64,000 nucleotides of DNA from Saccharopolyspora sp. SCSIO 74807 (GTDB lineage Bacteria > Actinomycetota > Actinomycetes > Mycobacteriales > Pseudonocardiaceae), in contig NZ_CP146100.1 of the NCBI RefSeq assembly GCF_037023755.1, positions 5,735,501-5,799,500 of the forward strand, in the 5' to 3' direction. The position numbers were made by a program, and so were the translations under genes. Below, piece by piece: positions 1 through 8,362 of the stretch. Each line of letters starts with the position of its first letter. The first letter of the stretch is position 1. Under the pieces are notes generated by a model, which searched no databases, was not told where the DNA came from, and worked only from the letters and a program-made list of their open reading frames with translations.

Positions 1-52
1 GGCAAGTACTTCTTCAGCCACACCCGGTGCCACCGGGCGGTGAGGAGCCCTG

Positions 53-907
53 TTGGTCCGGCAGCGCAGCAGCGACACGCAGCAGCCCAACGTCGCCCGC
101 GTCTACGACTACTTCCTGGGCGGGGCGGCGAACTACGCGGTGGACCGCGAGTTCGGCAAGCGCGCGCTGCAGCGGTTCCCGTTCGTCGAATCGGTCGCGA
201 AGGCGAATCGGCTGTTCCTGCACCGGACGGTGCGCTACCTGCTGTCCCAAGGCGTCCGGCAGTTCATCGACATCGGCTCGGGCGTGCCGACGATGGGTGC
301 GACGCACCAGGTCGCCGCCGAGGCCGGTGGCGCACGCGTCGTCTACGTCGACAACGAGGACGTCGCGGTGGCGCAGTCGAAGCTGGAGCTGGAGCGCGAC
401 GGCGACCCGCGGCGGCACACCGTGGTGCGCGCCGACCTCCGCGAACCGGACGAGCTGTGGCAGGCCGTGGCCACCTCCGGAATCGTGACGCTGCGCGAAC
501 CGGTCGCGGTGCTGCTGCTGGTAGTGCTGCACGTCAAGCAGCTCGACGACGCCGGCCGCGATGTCGGCCCGGCCTCGGTCGCGCGGTTGCGCGAGCTGAT
601 CTCGCCCGGTTCCTACCTCGCGCTCTCGCACGGCACCGACGATCAGGTTCCCGACGGGCGCGCCACCAAGATGGCCGAGTTCGCGGCGATGTACGACCAC
701 ACCGCGACCCCGGTGATCTGGCGCTCGCAAGCCGAGATCGAGGCGCTGTTCGGGAACTTCGAGATGGTCGAGCCGGGCATGACCTGGACCCCGCTGTGGC
801 GCCCGGAGTACGGCGACTCCAGCGAGCCGGACCTCGGGTTCAGCGATCCTTCGGAGTCCATCGGCTGGGCGGGCGTCGCCCGCAAGCCACGGCCACAGGT
901 GTTCTGA
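53..907 (+). CDS. SAM-dependent methyltransferase, DUF574/Methyltransf_19 type, copy 1
   Basis: This 284-residue protein belongs to the actinobacterial family of putative SAM-dependent methyltransferases once called DUF574. Its signature pieces are visible: QPNVARVYDYFLGG and DREFGKRAL near the N terminus, and the nucleotide-binding loop FIDIGSGVPT at residues 71-80. An acidic YVDNED follows and would contact the SAM ribose. The start is TTG at 53, five bases after GAGGAG. A close paralogue lies 168 bases downstream on the same strand, so the pair looks like a tandem duplication. The family's substrate is unknown, and nothing here identifies it. Confidence 0.9.
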   Translation: MVRQRSSDTQQPNVARVYDYFLGGAANYAVDREFGKRALQRFPFVESVAKANRLFLHRTVRYLLSQGVRQFIDIGSGVPTMGATHQVAAEAGGARVVYVDNEDVAVAQSKLELERDGDPRRHTVVRADLREPDELWQAVATSGIVTLREPVAVLLLVVLHVKQLDDAGRDVGPASVARLRELISPGSYLALSHGTDDQVPDGRATKMAEFAAMYDHTATPVIWRSQAEIEALFGNFEMVEPGMTWTPLWRPEYGDSSEPDLGFSDPSESIGWAGVARKPRPQVF

Positions 908-1075
908 GTCCGGGACCCGGCGAGCCGGATGGACCGCCGGGCACCGCGGATTCCGGCCCCGCCGCGAGCACGATCCGCCAGTAGGCGGTCACCTGCCCTC
1001 CGGCCACGTGTGGTAACCATTGGCCTTCGCGTTCTTCGGTCGTGATCGGCGTGCTCGTTCGGTGAGGAGATCCCC

Positions 1076-1933
1076 GTGGTCCGGCAACGCAAGATCGATA
1101 CGCACCAGCCCAACGTCGCGCGCGTCTACGACTTCTACCTGGGCGGGCAGGCCAATTACGCGGTGGACCGCGAATTCGGCAGGCGCGCGCTGGAACGCTT
1201 CCCGTTCGTCGAATCCGTGGCGAAGGCCAACCGGCTGTTCCTGCACCGCGTGGTGCGCTACCTGCTGTCCCAAGGAATTCGGCAGTTCATCGACGTCGGC
1301 GCGGGCGTGCCCACGATGGGCGCCACCCACCAGATCGCCGCGGACGCCGGTGTCGAGGCCCGGGTGGTCTACGTGGACAACGAGGAGGTGGCCGTCGCGC
1401 ACTCCGAACTGGAGCTGGAGCGCAACGGTGACCCGCGGCGGCACGGCGTGCTCCGCGCCGACCTGTGCGAACCCGACGAGCTGTGGCAAGCCGTGGCGGG
1501 CACCGGAATCCTGAAGCTGCGCGAGCCCGTCGCGCTGCTGATGATCGCGGTGCTGCACGTGCAACAGCTCGACGATCAAGGCCAGGACATCGGCCCCGCC
1601 TGCGTCGAGCGGTTCCGCGAACTGCTCTCCCCCGGCTCCTACCTGGCGTTGTCGCACGGCACCGCGGACGACGTGCCGGACGGGCTGGCAACGGAAATGG
1701 CCGAGTGCGCGGCGATGTACGACCACACCGCCACTCCGGTGCTGTGGCGCTCGCACCGCGAGATCGAGGCGCTCTTCGGCGACTTCGAGGTCGCCGAGCC
1801 GGGAGCCACCTGGACCCCGCTGTGGCGCCCGGAGCACGGCGACGGGCAGACCGCGATCAGCTTCGACGACCCGTCGGAGTCCCTGGTCTGGGCGGGCGTC
1901 GCCCGGAAGCCGCGCCGCGCCGAACGGTCCTGA
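1076..1933 (+). CDS. SAM-dependent methyltransferase, DUF574/Methyltransf_19 type, copy 2
   Basis: This 285-residue protein is a close paralogue of the gene at 53-907. It is collinear from end to end, with the same QPNVARVYDFYLGG box, SAM loop FIDVGAGVPT (residues 71-80) and YVDNEE motif. Most differences are conservative, and one residue is inserted after AADAG. The start is GTG at 1076, preceded by GGTGAGGAG. It ends 27 bases before the stop of a convergent TetR gene, with a short hairpin between. Substrate and pathway are unknown. Confidence 0.92.
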   Translation: MVRQRKIDTHQPNVARVYDFYLGGQANYAVDREFGRRALERFPFVESVAKANRLFLHRVVRYLLSQGIRQFIDVGAGVPTMGATHQIAADAGVEARVVYVDNEEVAVAHSELELERNGDPRRHGVLRADLCEPDELWQAVAGTGILKLREPVALLMIAVLHVQQLDDQGQDIGPACVERFRELLSPGSYLALSHGTADDVPDGLATEMAECAAMYDHTATPVLWRSHREIEALFGDFEVAEPGATWTPLWRPEHGDGQTAISFDDPSESLVWAGVARKPRRAERS

Positions 1934-1939
1934 GCCGAA

Positions 1940-1958
1940 GTCCCGCTCCGGCCGGGAC
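1940..1958. terminator. Short bidirectional hairpin between convergent genes
   Basis: Arms GTCCCG and CGGGAC enclose a 7-base GC-rich loop in the 27-base gap between two convergent stop codons. There is no T-tract, so the terminator role rests on position. Confidence 0.45.
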
Positions 1959-1960
1959 GC

Positions 1961-2653
1961 TCACGGCAGCCGGTAGGTGTCGGCGAGCAGCCCGAGTTCG
2001 GCGTCCAGCAGCTCGCCCGGATCGTGCCCCATGCCGGCGAATTGGCCGTTGACTTCGAGCCCGACGATGCCGTGCAGGCGGGACAGCGCGGTGACCGCAC
2101 CGGCCAGCGCGGCTCCGGCCGCTGCGGGTTCGACGTGCGCACCGGTCCAGGCCGCCACGGCGGGATCTCGCTCGTTCCACCGTTGCAGCTGGTCGACGAG
2201 CGGCTGCTGATCGGGGCGCGCGGCGGCGAACACCCGCACCACCGGTTCCAGCGCCGCGCGCGCGTTGGCCACGGTGTCCGGCGGCGCTGCGTAGCCCGGC
2301 AGCGGTGACCCGAAGATCAGCAGGTAGCGGTGCGGTTGTTCGCGCGCCCACGCCCGGTACGCGCGTCCGAGCCGCAACAACCGGGCGCGCGGCGGCGAAT
2401 CCGGCTCGGCAGGGGCGGACACGGCCGCGGCCAAGTCGTCGTAGGCGTCCCGGACCAGCGCGCTGATCAGCTCGTCCCGCCCGGCGTAGTACCGGTAGAG
2501 CGCGGGCCCGGACAGGCCGAGTTCCTTGGCTATCCGGGTCAGCGCGATCGCGCCGATCCCGCCTTCGGACAGCTGCCGCAGGGCGATCGCCTTGATCTCG
2601 CCCCTGGTCTGCTCGCGGAACCGGTCCCGCGGTGTCGTCGCGCCCTCGGCCAC
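1961..2653 (-). CDS. TetR/AcrR family repressor (WHG-domain type)
   Basis: This 230-residue regulator has an N-terminal TetR helix-turn-helix at about residues 16-60. ALTRIAKELGLSGPALYRYYAGRDEL is the usual recognition-helix region, so the DNA-binding part looks intact. The C-terminal half is alpha-helical and contains AYRAWAREQPHRYLLIF, which is typical of the WHG-domain TetR subgroup. The gene is divergent from an NAD-dependent epimerase/dehydratase. The shared 88-base gap holds a near-perfect palindrome at 2695-2713, which suggests it represses itself and its neighbour. The inducer is unknown. Confidence 0.93.
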   Translation of the reverse strand: MAEGATTPRDRFREQTRGEIKAIALRQLSEGGIGAIALTRIAKELGLSGPALYRYYAGRDELISALVRDAYDDLAAAVSAPAEPDSPPRARLLRLGRAYRAWAREQPHRYLLIFGSPLPGYAAPPDTVANARAALEPVVRVFAAARPDQQPLVDQLQRWNERDPAVAAWTGAHVEPAAAGAALAGAVTALSRLHGIVGLEVNGQFAGMGHDPGELLDAELGLLADTYRLP

Positions 2654-2694
2654 AGATGTTCCTCCTTGCCACGTTCCGCGACCTAGTCTAGCTT

Positions 2695-2713
2695 TAGTTA
2701 CGGTCCATAACTA
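2695..2713. promoter_or_regulatory. Palindromic operator between TetR and SDR genes
   Basis: TAGTTACGGTCCATAACTA is an inverted repeat with 6-bp outer arms and inner GG/CC pairs, interrupted by a single mismatched pair. It is AT-rich in a very GC-rich region and lies 42 bases from the TetR start and 29 from the epimerase start. This spacing fits a TetR operator controlling both genes. Confidence 0.7.
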
Positions 2714-2741
2714 GTGCGACACGCCATAACAAGGAGCATCC

Positions 2742-3680
2742 ATGCCGCAGCAGCTGCACGTCGTGCTGGGAGCGGGTCCGGCCGGAACGGCGCTGGCCCG
2801 CGAACTCGCCCGCCGCGGTCACCGCGTCCGCCTGGTCAACCGCAGCGGCGCAGGCCCGGACGCCGAAGGGGTCGAGCGGGCGCGCGCGGACGTGCTCGAC
2901 GCCGCCGAGCTGCGGACCGCCGTGCACGGCGCGGACGTCGTGCACCACTGCGTCAACGTCGAATACCACCGGCAGGTCGAAGTGCTGCCGAAGGTCCAGG
3001 ACGCGGTGCTGGCGGCCGCGGCCGAAGCGGACGCGCGACTCGTCGTGCTGGACACGCTCTACCCGTACGGCGAAACGGACGGGGCGGTGATGACCGAGCG
3101 CACCCCGATGAACGCAACCACCCGCAAGGGCCGGATGCGCGCCGAACTGGACGAGAACTACCTCGCCGCGCACCGCTCGGGCCGGGTCCGGGTCGCGCTG
3201 GGCCGGTCAGCGGACTTCTTCGGCCCCGGCGTGTTCAACTCGACGCTCGGGGCGACCGCGTTCCCGCCCGCGCTCACCGGCGACCGGGTGCTGGGCTTCG
3301 GGGACCTCGACCTGCTGCACAGCTACACCTTCATCGACGACGTCGCCGCGGGCCTCGCCGTGCTCGGCGAGCGCCCGGAATCGGACGGGCAGGTCTGGCA
3401 CCTGCCCACCGCACCGGCGAGCACGACGCGGGAGGTGCACGAGATCATCGGCAAGCTCGCGGGCCGCCCGCTCGACGTCCACGTGCTGCGCGAGCCCGAA
3501 CCGTTCGGACCGTTCGACGAGGTCTTCATGGGCGAGTACGCCGAGCTGTTCTACCAGCACACCGAGCACCAGGTGATGGATTCGGGAGCGTTCGAGCGGA
3601 CCTTCGGCACGCGACCGACCCCGCTGGTGACCGCGCTGGAGACCACGCTCGACTGGTTCCGCACCGCGATTTCCCGCTGA
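2742..3680 (+). CDS. NAD(P)-dependent epimerase/dehydratase family protein
   Basis: This 312-residue extended short-chain dehydrogenase opens with an atypical Rossmann loop, VVLGAGPAGTALARELARRGH (residues 6-26), followed by NRSG. A DxxD-like ADVLDAAEL segment lies at about residue 50. The catalytic YxxxK is not obvious: YPYGE is present, but no clear YxxxK pair. The protein may therefore be an atypical SDR acting in NAD(P)H-dependent reduction, or a binding protein. It is divergent from TetR and shares its operator. The start is ATG at 2742, after AAGGAGC. Confidence 0.88.
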   Translation: MPQQLHVVLGAGPAGTALARELARRGHRVRLVNRSGAGPDAEGVERARADVLDAAELRTAVHGADVVHHCVNVEYHRQVEVLPKVQDAVLAAAAEADARLVVLDTLYPYGETDGAVMTERTPMNATTRKGRMRAELDENYLAAHRSGRVRVALGRSADFFGPGVFNSTLGATAFPPALTGDRVLGFGDLDLLHSYTFIDDVAAGLAVLGERPESDGQVWHLPTAPASTTREVHEIIGKLAGRPLDVHVLREPEPFGPFDEVFMGEYAELFYQHTEHQVMDSGAFERTFGTRPTPLVTALETTLDWFRTAISR

Positions 3681-3704
3681 CGGCGGCGATTTCCCGGCAC
3701 GCCC

Positions 3705-4820
3705 TCAGAGCCAGTCGCGCCGCTTGAACACCACGTACAGCAGCACGCAGACGACGATCATCAGCCCGACCGCCATCGGGTAACCGAAGCTCCAGTGCAG
3801 CTCGGGCATGGCGTCGAAGTTCATCCCGTAGACGGTGCCGACCAGCGTCGGCGCGAACAGGATCGCCGCCCACGAGGAGATGCTCTTGACTTGCTCGCTC
3901 TGCGCGTAGCTGGCCTCGGTGAGGCTCTTCATCTTCTCGTTCTGCTCCTGGGTGACCAGCGTGGCGTTGACCGACAGGATGTCGGAGATCATCTGCCGGA
4001 AGCCGCCGACCCGCTCGGCGACCGTGGTCGCGTGGTCGGTCACGTCCCGCAAGCGGCGGTGCAGTTCCGCGTCGGCGTCGCGCTCGGCGTAGTTCGCGCC
4101 GACTTCCTCCAGGATTCCCAGCAGCGGGCTGGTGGCCCGCTGCAGCTCGATGACTTCGCGGGAGAGCTGGTAGGTGCGCCGGGATGCGTTCGGGTCACCA
4201 CCGAACACCTGCGTTTCGATCTCGTCGATGTCGTGCTGCACGCCTTCCACCACCGGCGCGTAGTCGTCGACCACGGCGTCCAGCACGGCGTAGAGCACCG
4301 CGTGCGGCCCGCGGCGCAACAGCTCCGGCGCTGCTTCCATGCGGTCGCGCACCGCGGACAGGTCCGGGGAGCGGCCGTGCCGCACGGTCAGCACGAAGTC
4401 CGGGCCGATGAACAGGTGCAGCTCACCGAGTTCGACCTGCTCGGTCTCGTCCAGGTAGCGCGCGGGCCGCAGCACCACGAACAGCGTTTCGTCGTAGCGT
4501 TCCACCTTGGGCCGCTGGTGGGCCAGGATGGCGTCTTCGACGGCGAGTTCGTGCAGCCCGAACTCCTCGGCCGCGGCCTGCAGTTCCTCGGCGCTGGGGC
4601 GGTAGAGCCCGACCCAGGCCATCGCGCCGTCCTCGTCCGCCAGCGCGCGACTGGTCTCGGCCAGCGACTCCGGCGAGTGCGCGCGCCGGCCGTCGACGTA
4701 GATCGCGGTGCCGACCAGCCGTTCGTCCGGCGACGCCTGTTCGACGCGGGCGCCGTGCCCGGCCTGCTCGCCCGCTCCCCCGCTGCGCGCCCCCGGCAGC
4801 CGCGGGCCTTGCTGTGCCAT
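3705..4820 (-). CDS. corA: CorA-family magnesium/cobalt channel
   Basis: This 371-residue protein has the long cytoplasmic N-terminal domain of CorA, followed by two C-terminal membrane helices. The signature YGMNF sits at the end of TM1 (ILFAPTLVGTVYGMNF), as in Mg2+ channels of the 2-TM-GxN family. A short basic tail, FKRRDWL, ends the protein. I chose the ATG at 4820 because GGAGGG lies nine bases upstream; an in-frame ATG at 4850 has no such site. The gene is convergent with the upstream epimerase. Two copies of the nested inverted repeat described elsewhere lie in its upstream region. Confidence 0.93.
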   Translation of the reverse strand: MAQQGPRLPGARSGGAGEQAGHGARVEQASPDERLVGTAIYVDGRRAHSPESLAETSRALADEDGAMAWVGLYRPSAEELQAAAEEFGLHELAVEDAILAHQRPKVERYDETLFVVLRPARYLDETEQVELGELHLFIGPDFVLTVRHGRSPDLSAVRDRMEAAPELLRRGPHAVLYAVLDAVVDDYAPVVEGVQHDIDEIETQVFGGDPNASRRTYQLSREVIELQRATSPLLGILEEVGANYAERDADAELHRRLRDVTDHATTVAERVGGFRQMISDILSVNATLVTQEQNEKMKSLTEASYAQSEQVKSISSWAAILFAPTLVGTVYGMNFDAMPELHWSFGYPMAVGLMIVVCVLLYVVFKRRDWL

Positions 4821-4897
4821 CCGGTGATGCCCTCCCTGCGTGTCCGGCACGCCACCCTAACCGCGCCGGGTACGCGGTTTCCGAGCACGTTGCGCCC

Positions 4898-4950
4898 GGA
4901 GTGAACGGCCCGCTGGTCCCAATAGATTGGACGAACAGGCCGTTCACTCC
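4898..4950 (+). repeat. Nested inverted repeat, copy R1
   Basis: The 13-bp outer arms GGAGTGAACGGCC and GGCCGTTCACTCC are perfect. The inner palindrome CCAATAGATTGG carries a GTCC/GGAC extension. The copy lies 58 bases from R2, upstream of corA and downstream of the amine oxidase. Confidence 0.9.
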
Positions 4951-5008
4951 GCGATCAGGGGCACTCGGCCGACACACGCGGGCGCCGCTCGATCCGCGCA
5001 CTCATACC

Positions 5009-5061
5009 GGAGTGAACGGACCGTTGGTCCCAATAGATTGGGCGAACAGGCCGTTCGCTCC
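5009..5061 (+). repeat. Nested inverted repeat, copy R2
   Basis: The arms are GGAGTGAACGG and CCGTTCGCTCC, so one pair would be a G-U wobble in RNA. The core is CCAATAGATTGG. R2 starts 21 bases beyond the amine oxidase stop codon, which is a terminator position for that minus-strand gene. Confidence 0.9.
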
Positions 5062-5082
5062 AGGCTCGTGGCAGTGGGAGGG

Positions 5083-7056
5083 TCAGTGGCAGGGCGGTGC
5101 GGGAACGTCCAACGTGGGGTTCCGGTCGAAGAATCCGTTGGGCTTCAAGGTGAATCCGCAGGTGTCGATCGGCATCACCGGCCAGTCCTCGGTGCGCGGG
5201 AAGTGCGTCGTGCCGAAGGTGTGCCACAGCACCAGATCGGCACCGTCGATCGATTCGCCCGCGGCGACGTACTCGGGAACCCCGGCACCGCCCGCGTTCT
5301 GGTTGACGTGCTCACCCGCGGGCCAGCGCTGTCCGTCCCGGTACTGCGACACCCACAGGTGCTTGGTCGCGAACGCCGCCCGGCGCGCGTTCGGGGAGTC
5401 GTCATCGGCCAGCAACGTCGGCTGCCCCTGCGGATGCAGCACGTAGCCGACCGGTCGGCCGAGCCGGTTGGTGACTTCCGGGTTCGTCACCCGCCAGCTC
5501 CGCGCGACCGAATTGTCGGCCATCCGCCCGGATTCCGTCTCCAGCCGGGTCGAGGTGCGGGTGAATCCGTTGCCGTGCGGGTTCTCCGCGCTCATCGGCA
5601 CCCGCCGCACCTCGACCTCGTCGACGGCGTTGCGCAGCCCGTCCACCATCATGTCCAGCCGCGCGCCGAACAGGTGCTGGTGGAACGGCGCCCCGAGGCC
5701 CGGCGCGAGCTCGCTCGCCCACGGATACCCGCCGTCCGGGTACGCAGCCCCCGGGTACGCAGCCCCCGGGTCCGCAGCCCCCGGGTCCGCAGTCCCCGGG
5801 TAAGCGGAGGTGAACACGACACCGGTCGACTTGACCTCCAACTGGATCGTGCCGTCCAGGTAGAGGTACCAGTAGAAGCCGTAGTCGTAGTTGCCGATGG
5901 TGGCGAAGAAGGAGATGACCAGCCTGCGCTGCCGCCGCGCCTGCTTGGAACCGGTGAAGATGTCGGTGTGCTTCCACAGCAGCCCGGCGTCCTCCTCGTG
6001 CAGGCAGATCGCGTTGTCGACGGTCAGCGGTTCGCCGTGGTCGTCGGCGACGGTGACGTCGAAGTAGCGGATCTCGCCGAGGCAGTCGCAGCCGCGCCGC
6101 AGCGAGTTCACCTGCTTGCCGAGCAGGTACTCCCCGGCGTCGAAGTAGCTCTGCCAGAACCGCACCGGGCCCGGGTCGCCGTAGGGCACGACCATCTCGG
6201 CGATCGACGCGCGGTGCACGATCGGCCGCAGCCGGTCCCCGTCCCGGTAGTGGATCTGGTGCAGCACCAAGCCTTCGCGGGCGTCGAAGCCGATCCGGAA
6301 CCGCCAGTCGTGCCAGCTGACCGCATCGCCGGAGACGGTGAAGCTGGGTCCTTCCGGCTGGCTGATCTCGATCGGCCGCAGGTCGGTGCGGGCCGGCCCG
6401 GTCTGCTCCGGATCGTCGAAATTCCCCTCCTCGGCGGGGATCGGCACGAGCGCGTGGTCGATCACGTCGAGGACCTTGCGCTCGATCAGGTCCACGTAGG
6501 CGACCAGGCCGTCGATCGGGTGCGCCCACGGGTGATCCTCCGGGCGGTGCTGCAGGAAGCTGAGCACGCGCACCATCCGGCGGCCTTGCTCGCCGGGGAT
6601 GTCGAACACGCCCGCGGACAACGGGCAGGCGCGCACCTGCGCGGTGTCGGTGATGCCGCGCCGGGCCAGCGCGTAGGTCCACCGCTCGTCGGCGGCGACG
6701 ATCTCGCCGACACCTGCGAGGTCCTCGCCGAGGATCGGCGGCTGCCCTTCGGCGACCACGTCCACCTCGCGCAGCGATTCCACCGCGCGATCCGGCAGCG
6801 CCACCACGGCGTCGGTGACCCGGCCGGTGCCGGTATCCAGCAGCAGCGCCTTGACGCGGCGCGGTACCGGGTCGCCGTCCCGGAACGCCAGCACGTCGGC
6901 CTTCGGCGGTTCCTCCAGGCCGAGGTAGGCGAAGCGGGTCGATGCTCCGGCGGCTCCGGTTTCGCGCAGGACCTCGCGGGCGGTGCGGATTTCTGCCGGT
7001 TGCAGGCGGTCGAGCGGATGTGCCGGTGCTTGCTCGGCTGCTCGCGTCGTCATCAT
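5083..7056 (-). CDS. Copper-containing primary amine oxidase
   Basis: This 657-residue copper amine oxidase would oxidatively deaminate primary amines to aldehydes, releasing ammonia and H2O2. The TPQ cofactor precursor is the Tyr of IGNYDYGF (about residue 389). The HxH copper ligands are in FHQHLFGARLDM (about 456-458), and a third His is likely in GTTHFPRTEDWPVMP. The length is typical of the family. An insertion of about 20 residues made of PGAAD/PGAAY repeats lies between the TPQ and HxH motifs. GAGGAG precedes the paired ATGs at 7056 and 7053. No signal peptide is visible. Confidence 0.95.
   Translation of the reverse strand: MMTTRAAEQAPAHPLDRLQPAEIRTAREVLRETGAAGASTRFAYLGLEEPPKADVLAFRDGDPVPRRVKALLLDTGTGRVTDAVVALPDRAVESLREVDVVAEGQPPILGEDLAGVGEIVAADERWTYALARRGITDTAQVRACPLSAGVFDIPGEQGRRMVRVLSFLQHRPEDHPWAHPIDGLVAYVDLIERKVLDVIDHALVPIPAEEGNFDDPEQTGPARTDLRPIEISQPEGPSFTVSGDAVSWHDWRFRIGFDAREGLVLHQIHYRDGDRLRPIVHRASIAEMVVPYGDPGPVRFWQSYFDAGEYLLGKQVNSLRRGCDCLGEIRYFDVTVADDHGEPLTVDNAICLHEEDAGLLWKHTDIFTGSKQARRQRRLVISFFATIGNYDYGFYWYLYLDGTIQLEVKSTGVVFTSAYPGTADPGAADPGAAYPGAAYPDGGYPWASELAPGLGAPFHQHLFGARLDMMVDGLRNAVDEVEVRRVPMSAENPHGNGFTRTSTRLETESGRMADNSVARSWRVTNPEVTNRLGRPVGYVLHPQGQPTLLADDDSPNARRAAFATKHLWVSQYRDGQRWPAGEHVNQNAGGAGVPEYVAAGESIDGADLVLWHTFGTTHFPRTEDWPVMPIDTCGFTLKPNGFFDRNPTLDVPAPPCH
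5736..5795 (-). repeat. 4 x 15-bp in-frame tandem repeat in the amine oxidase gene
   Basis: Four consecutive 15-base units of the form CCGGGTMCGCAGCCC (plus strand) encode a PGAAD/PGAAY pentapeptide array at residues about 420-440. The first two units are identical, as are the first 12 bases of the last two. This suggests recent slippage expansion. Confidence 0.9.
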
Positions 7057-7170
7057 CGTGCTCCTCGTCGAGCCCGTGGTCGAGTGCCGCGGATCGGGTC
7101 GCGGGCGCCGACGGGATCACCGCGGAACGACAGACACCTGGACCGCCCCGTGGCCCAGTTCACGACGATT

Positions 7171-7200
7171 ACGCTACGGAGAAGCGCGCGGAGCTGGCAA
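7171..7200 (-). promoter_or_regulatory. Candidate promoter of the amine oxidase gene
   Basis: On the minus strand TTGCCA, an 18-base spacer and TAGCGT resemble a sigma-70-type promoter about 115 bases upstream of the amine oxidase start. The match is only moderate. Confidence 0.3.
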
Positions 7201-7239
7201 GGAGCGTCACCGGTACGCGCAGCACGGGTGCGCGGCTGC

Positions 7240-8247
7240 TCAGCGTGCGGCCGCGACCTCGGGTTCCGGCGCGCGCTGCGGCTCGGCGGCGCTGCCCTGC
7301 CGCTGCGCCAGCACCGCGCACACGATCAGCTGCGTCAGGTGGTAGAGCATCACCGGCAGCACGACCAGCCCGACCATGGTGCTGGGGAACAGCACGTTCG
7401 CGATGGGCAACCCGGTGGCGAGGCTCTTGACCGAGCCGCAGAACACGATCGCCTTCTCGTCGCCGCGGTCGAACCCGAGCACGCGGGCGGCTCCCCTGGT
7501 GATCAGCAGCACCGCGGTCAGCAGCACCGCGATCACCGCGAACAGCGCCGCGAGCTGGAGCACGCCGATCTGCTGCCAGATACCGCCCGCCATGCTCTTG
7601 CTGAACGCGACGTAGACGATCAGCAGGATGGAGCCGCGGTCGTAGTAGCTCAGCACCTTCTTGTGCCGCTCGATCCCGTCGCCGATCCAGCGCCGCGACA
7701 GGTGTCCCACCACGAACGGCAGCAGCAGCTGGAAGACCAGGCTCAGCACCGAGCTCGCGGAGATCCCGCCGCCGTCGCCACCCATCAGCAGTGCGACGAG
7801 CAACGGCGTGAGCGCGATACCGGCCATGTTGGACAGTGACGCCGAGCAGATCGCGGACGCCACGTTCCCGCCCGCTGTGGCGGTGAAAGCGATCGAAGAC
7901 TGCACAGTGGACGGAAGCGTGCACAGGAACAGCACACCGCTGTAGAGCGCGGGCGTGAGCACCACCGGAACCAGCAGGTTCGCGCCGAGCCCGAGCAGCG
8001 GGAACAGTGCGAAGGTGCACAGGAACACCACGACGTGCAGCCGCCAGTGCTTGAGTCCATCGAGGACGGCGCGGGATGAAAGCCGCGCGCCGTAGAGGAA
8101 GAACAGCCCGGCGATGGCCACGTCGGTGACGCCGTCGGCGACGGTCGCGCCCGCACCGCTGGCGGGCACCAGCGCGGCGACGCCGACGGTGGCCAGCAAG
8201 GCGAGGACGTAGGGATCGGGGCGCAGACGGCGCAGCAGCGTGCTCAT
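7240..8247 (-). CDS. Bile acid:sodium symporter-family (BASS/SBF-like) transporter
   Basis: This 335-residue integral membrane protein has about ten hydrophobic segments and lacks a large soluble domain. The FLYGARLS segment and the conserved core around TLPSTVQSSIAFTATAGGN and FCGSVKSLATGLP identify the SBF-like family, which exports or imports organic anions driven by Na+ or H+. The C terminus ends in a hydrophilic tail rich in Ala, Glu and Pro. The gene is divergent from a LysR gene across a 115-base gap with two palindromes, so LysR control is likely. The substrate is unknown. Confidence 0.92.
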   Translation of the reverse strand: MSTLLRRLRPDPYVLALLATVGVAALVPASGAGATVADGVTDVAIAGLFFLYGARLSSRAVLDGLKHWRLHVVVFLCTFALFPLLGLGANLLVPVVLTPALYSGVLFLCTLPSTVQSSIAFTATAGGNVASAICSASLSNMAGIALTPLLVALLMGGDGGGISASSVLSLVFQLLLPFVVGHLSRRWIGDGIERHKKVLSYYDRGSILLIVYVAFSKSMAGGIWQQIGVLQLAALFAVIAVLLTAVLLITRGAARVLGFDRGDEKAIVFCGSVKSLATGLPIANVLFPSTMVGLVVLPVMLYHLTQLIVCAVLAQRQGSAAEPQRAPEPEVAAAR

Positions 8248-8310
8248 GTGCCTTCCTCACCGGACGGGTTGACTCGCCGCGAGTCTCAGCCACCGCTCGG
8301 TTGGCTGTGA

Positions 8311-8327
8311 ACCACGATTTCCGTGGT
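8311..8327. promoter_or_regulatory. Palindrome upstream of the transporter gene
   Basis: Arms ACCACG and CGTGGT are separated by five AT-rich bases. It lies in the gap between the divergent LysR and transporter genes, 64 bases from the transporter start, and could be the activation half of a LysR site pair. Confidence 0.5.
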
Positions 8328-8331
8328 GACG

Positions 8332-8352
8332 GTTATCGCGAAGCGCGATAAC
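8332..8352. promoter_or_regulatory. Strong palindrome next to the LysR start, probable LysR box
   Basis: Perfect 9-bp arms GTTATCGCG and CGCGATAAC flank AAG and end 10 bases before the LysR start codon. TTATC and GATAA give the T-N11-A form expected of LysR recognition sites. Its position fits negative autoregulation. Confidence 0.72.
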
Positions 8353-8362
8353 GTGGCCGTCG

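Noticed and set aside
4927-7839. Open frame of about 970 codons opposite the amine oxidase and transporter
   Set aside because: Antisense to two genes with convincing active-site motifs; shadow frame.
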